Positions 1 through 5,196 of a stretch of 5,196 nt of DNA are shown piece by piece. Below the pieces are notes generated by a model. That model saw nothing but the letters and a program-made list of their open reading frames with translations. It did not search any database and was not told where the DNA came from. The position numbers were made by a program, and so were the translations under genes. How positions within the stretch are numbered: the first letter of the stretch is position 1; each line of letters starts with the position of its first letter. Source of the stretch: Tissierellales bacterium (GTDB lineage: Bacteria > Bacillota_A > Clostridia > Tissierellales > JASKZW01); assembly GCA_030147425.1 (NCBI GenBank), contig JASKZW010000078.1, positions 1 to 5,196 on the forward strand, read 5' to 3'.

Positions 1-401
1 TAAAGATTAGTGAAAATGTTGCTAAAATAACTACTCCTGGATTTAAAAACTTATATAGATTATATGACAGGGATTCTGGCAAGGCTATGGCAGATGTAGT
101 TACTACTCATGATGAAGAAATTGATGACACTAAGCCTTATGAAATCTTCCATCCCTTGTATACATGGAAGAGAAAAACTATGACTAATTTTGTGGCTCGT
201 AAATTATTGGTTAAAATCTTTGACAAGGGCCAGTTAGTTTACAAAAGTCCAGATATAGAAACTATAAAGAAGTATTGCCAAGATGAAGTAAATACCTTAT
301 GGGATGAAGTCAAAAGATTTGAAAGACCTCATGAATATATAGTAGACTTATCCTATGATTTATGGAAAATAAAAAAAGATTTGTTAAAAATGCATGAATA
401 G
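1..401 (+). CDS. pncB: Nicotinate phosphoribosyltransferase, C-terminal part (5' end outside window)
   Basis: The reading frame is open from base 3 to the TAG at 399-401, giving 132 residues. The ATG at 87 is an internal methionine, not the start, because the homologous sequence continues upstream of it. The visible part carries the C-terminal pattern of the nicotinate phosphoribosyltransferase family: a TTPGFKNLYRLYD stretch, then SGKAMADVVTTHDEEID, a PLYTWKRK segment, and a final LWDEVKRFERPHEYIVDLS region. By family knowledge the enzyme is cytoplasmic and makes nicotinate mononucleotide from nicotinate and PRPP, with ATP hydrolysis, in the Preiss-Handler route of NAD salvage. The phosphoribosyl-binding core lies upstream of the window, so catalytic residues cannot be checked. 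A strong terminator directly follows, so the gene is not cotranscribed with the next one. Confidence 0.88.
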   Translation, partial: KISENVAKITTPGFKNLYRLYDRDSGKAMADVVTTHDEEIDDTKPYEIFHPLYTWKRKTMTNFVARKLLVKIFDKGQLVYKSPDIETIKKYCQDEVNTLWDEVKRFERPHEYIVDLSYDLWKIKKDLLKMHE

Positions 402-436
402 AAAAAATACATATGCTCCGGCATATGTATTTTTTT
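402..436 (+). terminator. Intrinsic terminator of pncB
   Basis: A perfect 15-bp inverted repeat (402-416 with 421-435) begins one base after the pncB stop. It encloses the four-base loop TCCG closed by a C-G pair, which is the cUNCGg type of very stable tetraloop. The descending arm ends in a run of seven T (430-436). The ascending arm starts with six A, so the hairpin could also act on the opposite strand, although no minus-strand gene ends here. Confidence 0.9.
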
Positions 437-438
437 AC

Positions 439-467
439 TTGTTGAAATTTTTTTATAGTGGTATAAG
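439..467 (+). promoter_or_regulatory. Probable promoter of the acetamidase/formamidase gene
   Basis: TTGTTG at 439-444 is followed by a 17-base spacer and TATAAG at 462-467. A TGG just before the -10 box makes it an extended -10 (TGGTATAAG). An alternative reading uses TTGAAA at 442-447 with TAAGAT at 464-469 (16-base spacer). Transcription would begin near 473-475, leaving a leader of about 28 bases. The match is imperfect but lies in the only gap between the terminator and the gene. I see no operator or riboswitch here. Confidence 0.55.
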
Positions 468-501
468 ATAGAGTAGTAGTAATTTTGTAAGGAGGGTTAA
501 G

Positions 502-1404
502 ATGAAAGTTATAACAAGTGACAAGGCTATATATGAATTTACTAATGATATGGAAGCAGTTGTTAAGGTTGAACAAGGAGAAGTATTTAAGGTAGAAGCT
601 AAGGATTGTTTCTCCAACAAGGTTACGTCTGATGCTAGTACCTTAGGTAGTCTAGGTTCCCATGATATTAACCCAGCTACTGGCCCTATTTATGTTGAGG
701 GAGCAGAGCCTGGAGATATTTTAAAGGTGAAAATCCTAGATATAGAAGTTGCTGATCAAGGTATTACAGGTACTCTTTCAGATAGTGGAATATTCCATGA
801 TATTGAGGTTGATTCTGTTATAAAAACCTTAGATATAGTTAATGGCCACTTTGAATTTGAAGGAATTAAAATTCCTATAGATCCAATGGTAGGAGTTATA
901 GGAGTTGCTCCAGCTAAGGAAGATGGAGATTGGGAAACTGCTACTCCTTGGAAACATGGTGGAAATATGGATAGTAGTACTATAAGAAAAGGTGCTACAG
1001 TTTACTTCCCAGTAAATGTGGAAGGTGGGCTTTTAGCTCTAGGTGACTGTCATGCTTTAATGGCTGACGGTGAAATATCCCTGGGTATAGAGATTGCTGG
1101 TACAGTAACTCTTGAAGCTGAAGTAATTAAAAATAAGAAAATAAATTGGCCTATTGTTTCTGATAAGGAAAATACAGCTGTTATAGCTGCTGGAAAGGAC
1201 TTAAATGAGGCTGCTTATAATGCTTCTAAGGAAGCTGTTAGATTATTAGAAAAAGCCTTTGATTTAAGTTTTGGAGATGCCTATGCCTTAGGTTCTTTGA
1301 TTATGAACCTACAAATTGCCCAGGCTGTAAATGCTACTCATACAGTTAGAGGAGCTATCTCTCAAAACATTATAGGAACAGAGGAAATTATAGAAAAATT
1401 ATAA
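502..1404 (+). CDS. Acetamidase/formamidase family protein
   Basis: This 300-residue protein matches the FmdA/AmdA family (Pfam FmdA_AmdA), cytoplasmic enzymes that hydrolyse small amides such as formamide or acetamide to ammonia and the acid. Family hallmarks in order are DCFSNK (35-40), NPATGPIYVEGAEPGD (57-72), PMVGVIGVAP (128-137), HGGNMD (152-157) and GDCHALMADGE (181-191), a region rich in conserved His and acidic residues that fits a metal-assisted site. There is no signal peptide or membrane segment. The length fits the short bacterial/archaeal branch, not the roughly 400-residue methylotroph and fungal enzymes. The ATG at 502 is supported by TAAGGAGGG at 488-496, with GGAGG six bases upstream. 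It appears to be a single-gene unit with its own promoter and terminators on both sides. The true substrate cannot be told from the sequence; neighbours give no amide transporter or regulator. Confidence 0.88.
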   Translation: MKVITSDKAIYEFTNDMEAVVKVEQGEVFKVEAKDCFSNKVTSDASTLGSLGSHDINPATGPIYVEGAEPGDILKVKILDIEVADQGITGTLSDSGIFHDIEVDSVIKTLDIVNGHFEFEGIKIPIDPMVGVIGVAPAKEDGDWETATPWKHGGNMDSSTIRKGATVYFPVNVEGGLLALGDCHALMADGEISLGIEIAGTVTLEAEVIKNKKINWPIVSDKENTAVIAAGKDLNEAAYNASKEAVRLLEKAFDLSFGDAYALGSLIMNLQIAQAVNATHTVRGAISQNIIGTEEIIEKL

Positions 1405-1405
1405 G

Positions 1406-1440
1406 AAAAAAGCTGCCAACCCTAGGTTGACAGCTTTTTT
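1406..1440. terminator. Bidirectional terminator shared by the amidase gene and clpB
   Basis: AAAAAAGCTG (1406-1415) pairs with CAGCTTTTTT (1431-1440). After one C/A mismatch, CAACC (1417-1421) pairs with GGTTG (1425-1429) around a three-base loop. T6 ends the hairpin on the plus strand and A6 gives a U-run on the minus strand, so it can stop both converging transcripts. Its last base is also the final base of the clpB stop codon, and it begins one base after the amidase stop. The two genes are only 35 bp apart. Confidence 0.9.
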
Positions 1441-4025
1441 TATTCTATGTCTATGGTTAATTCACCATCTTCTTCGCTTACTAAAACTGTATCTTCTTCT
1501 GCTAGATCTCCCTTTATTAACATTCTAGCTAGTCTAGTTTCTAGTTCACTTTGTAAATACCTTTTTACTGGCCTTGCTCCATATTGAACAGAATAAGATT
1601 CTTCTAGGATTAAATCTTTTCCTGCCTCGTCTACCTTTATTTTTATATCTCTGGATCTTAGGCGTTTATTTATTTCCTCAACTTGCAGGTCTATAATCTG
1701 GTATATTTCTTCCTTTTGTAAAGGCTTAAACATAATTATCTCGTCTAATCTGTTTAAAAACTCTGGCCTAAAAGTTCTTCTAACCTCATCCATTACCTTT
1801 TCCTTATTTGCCTCTTCTATACTTCCATCTGCCCTAATCCCCTCTATTAAATAGGAAGAACCTAGGTTGGAAGTCATTATTATTACTGTGTTTTTAAAGT
1901 CAACAGTCCTACCTTGATTGTCTGTTAGCCTACCATCATCTAGAACCTGTAGAAGTATATTAAATACATCTGTATGTGCTTTTTCTATCTCGTCAAAAAG
2001 TATTACTGAATAAGGCTTTCTCCTAACTGCCTCTGTTAGCTGTCCACCTTCATCATAGCCTACATATCCAGGAGGTGCACCAACTAGTCTAGATACTGAG
2101 TGTTTTTCCATATATTCACTCATGTCTATTCTTACCATATTTCTTTCGTCGTCAAAAAGTGTTTCAGTAAGGGTCTTAGCTAGTTCTGTTTTTCCTACTC
2201 CTGTTGGTCCAAGGAACATAAAGGAACCTACTGGCTTGTTTAAAGGTTTTATTCCTGCCCTTGCTCTTAGAACTGCATCTACTACTCCTTCTATAGCCTC
2301 CTCCTGACCTATAACCCTTTGGCCTAGGATTTTATCTAGGTTCAAGAGTTTCTCCCTTTCTGTTTCAACTAGTTTTGTTACTGGTATGCCTGTCCACTTG
2401 GATACTACCTCTGCTATTTCTTCTTCAGTAACTTCTTCTTTTAACATCCTGTCTTCTACTTCATGCTTGCTTTCTGCTTCTTCTAGCTTTTTCTCTAATT
2501 CTGGAAGCCTACCGAACTTTAATTGGGATAATCTTTCTAAGTCATATTTTCTTTCTGCATCCTCTATTTCTATCTTAGTCTTATCTATTTCCTCTTTAAT
2601 ATCCTTTACAGCACTTATACTTTTCTTTTCTTCTTCCCATTTTGCCTTTCTTAGGTCATATTCTTCCTTATAATCCCTAAGTTCAACTTGAAGATTTTCA
2701 AATCTTTTCTTTGATGCCCTGTCAGCTTCTTTCTTCAAGGCCTCCCTCTCTATTTCTAATTGGAGAATCTTTCTTCTAACCTCATCTATTTCTACTGGCA
2801 TACTGTCTATTTCCATTCTTATCATAGATGAAGCTTCATCCATTAAGTCTATAGCCTTGTCTGGCAAGAATCTATCTGAAATATATCTATCAGACATGGT
2901 TGCTGCTGCAATAACTGCTCCATCAGATATTCTTATACCATGGTGGATTTCATACCTGTCCTTAATTCCCCTTAAAATAGATATAGTGTCCTCTACACTT
3001 GGCTCATCTACTAAAACCTTCTGGAACCTTCTTTCTAAGGCTGCATCCTGTTCTATATACTGCCTGTATTCGTCTAGGGTCGTTGCACCAATTGTGTGAA
3101 TTTCACCCCTAGCTAGCATAGGCTTTAAAAGATTTGATGCATCCATAGCTCCATCTGTTTTTCCTGCACCTACTATATTGTGAAGCTCGTCTATAAAGAG
3201 AATTATTCTTCCATCTGATTCCTCTATTTCATGGAGAACTGCCTTTAATCTTTCCTCAAATTCTCCCCTGTATTTGGCCCCAGCTATAAGGGCTCCCATA
3301 TCTAACTCAAACACTGTCTTGTTTTTCAAGCCCTCTGGTACATCCCCATTTACAATTCTTTGGGCTAATCCTTCTATAATAGCTGTCTTACCTACTCCTG
3401 GTTCTCCTATTAAGACTGGATTATTCTTGGTTCTTCTAGAAAGGATTCTAATTGTATTTCTTATTTCTTCATCCCTTCCGATTACTGGGTCAATCTTACC
3501 TTTTTTAGCTTCCTCTGTTAGGTCCCTACCAAATCTTTCTAGAGCCTCATAGGTTGCTTCTGGATTGTCACTAGTTATTCTCTGACTACCCCTTATCTCT
3601 TTTAAGCTCTCCATAAAATCTATAAGATTTATAGCATTCTTTTCAAATATATCTTCTGACAGGGTATTTTTTTCCTTTAATAAGGCTATATATAAGTGTT
3701 CTACTCCTACATATTCATCTCCAAATTTTTCTGCTTCCTTTTCCCCATCTATTAAAATCTTACTATAAATTCTTGAAGGGTAGATTCCCCCTCCTCCACC
3801 GCTTTGCTTAGGTAGTTTTTCTAGTTCCCTATTTATATCTGATCTTATAAGCTGAATATTCTTGTTCATATATTCTAATACCCTAGGTATTAGACCATCT
3901 TCTTGATTTACTAAGGCTGCATGCAAATGAATTTCTTCTAGCTGAGGATTTCCATTTCCTATAGCTAGGTTTTGAGATTCTTGTATAGCATCTAAACTTT
4001 TTCTAGTAAATCTTTCTAAATCCAT
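1440..4025 (-). CDS. clpB: ATP-dependent protein disaggregase ClpB
   Basis: This 861-residue protein is a full-length Hsp100 disaggregase, which works as a cytoplasmic hexamer with DnaK/DnaJ/GrpE to pull polypeptides out of aggregates. Domains: Clp N-domain (about 1-145), NBD1 (about 160-400), coiled-coil middle domain (about 405-530), NBD2 (about 545-765) and C-terminal small domain. NBD1 has Walker A GEPGVGKT (207-214), pore loop KYRG (251-254), Walker B ending D279-E280 and arginine fingers R332/R333. NBD2 has Walker A GPTGVGKT (606-613), pore loop GYVG (653-656), Walker B ending D678-E679, sensor TSN (718-720), R759, and sensor-2 GARP (816-819). All key residues are intact. The long middle domain and lack of an IGF/LGF ClpP-docking loop separate it from ClpA/ClpC/ClpE, so it should refold rather than degrade. 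A run of five glycines (76-80) lies between the N-domain halves. It is the second gene of the J-protein operon. Confidence 0.98.
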   Translation of the reverse strand: MDLERFTRKSLDAIQESQNLAIGNGNPQLEEIHLHAALVNQEDGLIPRVLEYMNKNIQLIRSDINRELEKLPKQSGGGGGIYPSRIYSKILIDGEKEAEKFGDEYVGVEHLYIALLKEKNTLSEDIFEKNAINLIDFMESLKEIRGSQRITSDNPEATYEALERFGRDLTEEAKKGKIDPVIGRDEEIRNTIRILSRRTKNNPVLIGEPGVGKTAIIEGLAQRIVNGDVPEGLKNKTVFELDMGALIAGAKYRGEFEERLKAVLHEIEESDGRIILFIDELHNIVGAGKTDGAMDASNLLKPMLARGEIHTIGATTLDEYRQYIEQDAALERRFQKVLVDEPSVEDTISILRGIKDRYEIHHGIRISDGAVIAAATMSDRYISDRFLPDKAIDLMDEASSMIRMEIDSMPVEIDEVRRKILQLEIEREALKKEADRASKKRFENLQVELRDYKEEYDLRKAKWEEEKKSISAVKDIKEEIDKTKIEIEDAERKYDLERLSQLKFGRLPELEKKLEEAESKHEVEDRMLKEEVTEEEIAEVVSKWTGIPVTKLVETEREKLLNLDKILGQRVIGQEEAIEGVVDAVLRARAGIKPLNKPVGSFMFLGPTGVGKTELAKTLTETLFDDERNMVRIDMSEYMEKHSVSRLVGAPPGYVGYDEGGQLTEAVRRKPYSVILFDEIEKAHTDVFNILLQVLDDGRLTDNQGRTVDFKNTVIIMTSNLGSSYLIEGIRADGSIEEANKEKVMDEVRRTFRPEFLNRLDEIIMFKPLQKEEIYQIIDLQVEEINKRLRSRDIKIKVDEAGKDLILEESYSVQYGARPVKRYLQSELETRLARMLIKGDLAEEDTVLVSEEDGELTIDIE

Positions 4026-4032
4026 ATTCTCA

Positions 4033-4040
4033 CTCCTTTA
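4033..4040 (-). promoter_or_regulatory. clpB ribosome binding site overlapping the upstream stop codon
   Basis: On the minus strand the J-protein stop TAA (4040-4038) runs directly into AGGAG (4037-4033), followed by seven bases and the clpB ATG at 4025. A ribosome finishing the J-protein would sit over this site, so translational coupling of the two chaperone genes is likely. The 12-base gap has no room for a promoter or terminator and fixes the clpB start. Confidence 0.85.
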
Positions 4041-4982
4041 CTCAGATACTTCCCTTAACTTTCTGTATAATTCCTTTTGCTCATCAGTTAAACTGCTCGG
4101 GTTTTCTATTATAGGTCTTATATAAAGGTCTCCTGTATTTCCTTTCATATCTCTATAACCTTTTCTAGCTAGCTTTATCCTATTGCCCGACTTAAAGTTT
4201 TCTGGTATTTTTAATTTTATCTTTTTCCCATCTAAACTAGTTATTATCTTTTCTCCTCCCAGGGCTGCATCCCATGGGTAGATTCCTATCTCCTTAGTTA
4301 TGTCTAAACCATCCATTTCCATATTTTTAGACTTGTTGAATTTTACCTTTAAATAAATATCTCCATCTAGTCCAAATCTATGGCCATTTATCTTTATTTT
4401 CTTTCCTGGTAAAATCCCCTTAGGAACTTTTACATTTATAGTTTTTGTCTGATTGCCAATTCTAAAGGTCATAGACTTACTTGTTCCTTTATAAGCCTCT
4501 TCTATATCAACATTTATCTCTGACTCATGCCTCCTTGGCTGAGGCTCCTGCCTATAGGTCTGTCCTCCCATTCCTCCACCAAACAAGTCATCTACATTAA
4601 AACCCATTCCTCCTGATCTGGAAGCCCCTCCCATTCCTCCACCGAATATTGTATTAAAGAAGTCACTAAAGCCTCCTAAATCATCGCTTGTATAGGTGTA
4701 GGTCCTTCCTCCACCACCAAAACCATACTGGGATGGATCAAAATGGTCTCCAGCTGAAAAGCCACCGGCCTGTCCGAACATATCGTATTGCTTTCTCTTT
4801 TCTTCATCACCTAAAACTTCATAGGCTTCATTTACATCCTTAAACTTATCCTGGGCCGAGTCATCATCTGGATTTAAGTCTGGATGGTATTTTTTAGCTA
4901 GTTTTCTATAGGCTGATTTGATTTCTGCTGCACTTGCATTTTTGTCTACTCCTAAAATTTTGTAATAATCTTTATACTCCAT
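4038..4982 (-). CDS. Class B J-domain co-chaperone (DnaJ/CbpA-like, no zinc finger)
   Basis: This 314-residue Hsp40 stimulates the ATPase of DnaK and hands it unfolded clients. The J-domain spans about 1-70 with the essential HPD at 33-35. A Gly/Phe-rich linker (about 71-140) follows with FGGGMGG repeats at 113-119 and 134-140. Two beta-rich client-binding domains (about 152-225 and 226-293) include [24 protein letters not shown] and the PWDAALGG motif typical of CbpA. A short C-terminal helix (298-312) could aid dimerisation. The CxxCxGxG zinc repeats of class A DnaJ are absent; I find no cysteine in the protein. It is therefore a CbpA/DnaJ2-type protein rather than the main DnaJ of a dnaK locus. 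The start is set by AAGGAGGG (4995-4988) five bases before the ATG. It is first in an operon with clpB, 12 bp downstream, under a CtsR-box promoter. No CbpM or HspR gene lies between them. Confidence 0.95.
   Translation of the reverse strand: MEYKDYYKILGVDKNASAAEIKSAYRKLAKKYHPDLNPDDDSAQDKFKDVNEAYEVLGDEEKRKQYDMFGQAGGFSAGDHFDPSQYGFGGGGRTYTYTSDDLGGFSDFFNTIFGGGMGGASRSGGMGFNVDDLFGGGMGGQTYRQEPQPRRHESEINVDIEEAYKGTSKSMTFRIGNQTKTINVKVPKGILPGKKIKINGHRFGLDGDIYLKVKFNKSKNMEMDGLDITKEIGIYPWDAALGGEKIITSLDGKKIKLKIPENFKSGNRIKLARKGYRDMKGNTGDLYIRPIIENPSSLTDEQKELYRKLREVSE
4564..4643 (-). repeat. 17-bp direct repeat in the Gly/Phe-rich coding region
   Basis: The 17 bases at 4564-4580 recur identically at 4627-4643, a 63-bp (21-codon) period. 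They encode the GGGMGG part of the two FGGGMGG motifs in the J-protein linker. Recombination or slippage between them would remove 21 residues in frame. Low-complexity repeats are usual in the G/F region of J-proteins. Confidence 0.75.
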
Positions 4983-4998
4983 TTTTTCCCTCCTTTTC

Positions 4999-5015
4999 TT
5001 TGACCTTCTTTGACT
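4999..5015 (-). promoter_or_regulatory. CtsR operator (class III heat-shock box)
   Basis: Read on the minus strand this is AGTCAAA-GAA-GGTCAAA, a full match to the tandem heptad consensus (A/G)GTCAAA-NAN-(A/G)GTCAAA bound by the Firmicute repressor CtsR. It lies 8 bases downstream of the -10 box (5029-5024), over the expected transcription start, and 4 bases before the ribosome binding site (4995-4988). A bound CtsR dimer would block RNA polymerase there. By family knowledge CtsR lets go on heat or when inactivated by the McsB/Clp pathway. The ctsR gene itself is not in the window. Confidence 0.9.
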
Positions 5016-5023
5016 TTAATAAT

Positions 5024-5052
5024 ATTATAATATTTTTTTCAAAAAAAATCAA
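5024..5052 (-). promoter_or_regulatory. Promoter of the J-protein/clpB operon
   Basis: On the minus strand TTGATT (5052-5047) is followed by a 17-base spacer and a perfect TATAAT (5029-5024), a good housekeeping sigma-factor promoter. The spacer is mostly a T-run then an A-run, with a single G between. Transcription should begin near 5018-5016, at the edge of the CtsR box, leaving a leader of about 35 bases. The -10 box lies within a 14-bp perfect palindrome (5021-5034). Confidence 0.8.
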
Positions 5053-5065
5053 TTTTTCTCCTTCC

Positions 5066-5196
5066 TTACTTTAACAAATCTTCAAATTCTCTCAGCGAAT
5101 ATACCTTATTCCCATCCCTTCCTATAACTGTCTCTGAATAAATCATAGAGTTTAGTATAGATTCTTCTGTTGCCTCTTTTGCTGCCCTAAAGGCTA
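5066..5196 (-). CDS. P1 (DmpA/BapA) family peptidase, C-terminal fragment
   Basis: A minus-strand frame is open from the window edge (first full codon at 5194) to TAA at 5068-5066, giving 42 residues. The stretch KEATEESILNSM followed by SETVIGRDGN and a short Leu-rich tail resembles the C-terminus of P1-family peptidases (DmpA, BapA and related D- or beta-aminopeptidases). These are N-terminal-nucleophile enzymes that self-cleave into two subunits and release N-terminal residues from peptides. The nucleophilic serine and cleavage site lie outside the window, so activity cannot be judged. No hairpin terminator follows the stop, and the J-protein promoter starts only 13 bases later, so readthrough into the chaperone operon is possible. 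The family call rests on a short stretch. Confidence 0.7.
   Translation of the reverse strand, partial: AFRAAKEATEESILNSMIYSETVIGRDGNKVYSLREFEDLLK

Noticed and set aside
310..576. Minus-strand 88-codon open frame over the pncB end and the amidase start
   Set aside because: It crosses a terminator, promoter and RBS of the plus strand and resembles nothing known; it is a by-product of AT-rich sequence.
2122..3552. Plus-strand open frames of 61 to 95 codons opposite clpB
   Set aside because: They are antisense to conserved clpB coding sequence, rich in Ser and Leu as expected for complements of Glu/Lys/Arg-rich frames, and show no RBS or family resemblance.
3590..3660. Possible internal start in clpB giving an N-domain-less short form, as known in E. 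coli ClpB near residue 149
   Set aside because: Met138 has no Shine-Dalgarno sequence ahead of it, and no ATG, GTG or TTG lies in frame at a good distance behind the nearby AAGGGG.
3775..3800. Five-glycine run in ClpB as a sign of misassembly or repeat expansion
   Set aside because: It lies in the flexible link between the two halves of the N-domain, where Gly-rich stretches are normal in ClpB, and the frame is intact on both sides.
4026..4037. CIRCE (HrcA) operator or a separate promoter for clpB
   Set aside because: The gap is only 12 bases, fully used by the RBS and spacer, and no TTAGCACTC-type inverted repeat is present here or in the 4983-5065 gap.
4972..5052. Minus-strand leader ORF starting at TTG 5052, preceded by GGAAGGAG (5065-5058), 26 codons, ending inside the J-protein gene
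   Set aside because: It begins in the -35 box, upstream of the predicted transcription start, and its sequence is just the promoter, CtsR box and RBS in translation. It could be translated only from readthrough RNA.

Overview
The window is AT-rich, with strong AGGAGG-type ribosome binding sites, U-tracted hairpin terminators and a perfect match to the CtsR heat-shock operator. Together with the protein sequences this points to a low-GC Firmicute, probably an anaerobe of the Clostridia/Tissierellia kind. The genus cannot be named from the sequence alone.

Layout, left to right. (1) The 3' end of a plus-strand nicotinate phosphoribosyltransferase gene (pncB type) runs to 401 and is closed by a 15-bp hairpin terminator with a UCCG tetraloop. 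(2) A promoter and strong RBS lead into a complete plus-strand gene, 502-1404, for a 300-residue acetamidase/formamidase-family protein. (3) A bidirectional terminator at 1406-1440 sits between this gene and the convergent clpB. (4) On the minus strand, a zinc-finger-less (class B, CbpA-like) J-protein gene (4982-4038) is followed after 12 bp by clpB (4025-1440), forming a two-gene chaperone operon. (5) Upstream of that operon is a sigma-A-type promoter with a 17-bp CtsR box at the expected start of transcription. (6) At the right edge is the 3' end of a minus-strand gene whose 42 visible residues look like the C-terminus of a P1 (DmpA/BapA) family peptidase.

The coherent unit is the J-protein/ClpB operon. 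The J-protein is expected to load DnaK onto aggregated protein, and ClpB then threads the aggregate through its two ATPase rings. The DNA suggests that both are repressed together by CtsR and released on heat or proteotoxic stress. The other genes (NAD salvage, small-amide hydrolysis, an aminopeptidase-like protein) are separate transcription units or neighbours with no visible functional link.

I saw no mobile element, CRISPR array, tRNA or rRNA, and no clear sign of an undescribed system. The most interesting points are in the regulatory DNA at about 4983-5052.
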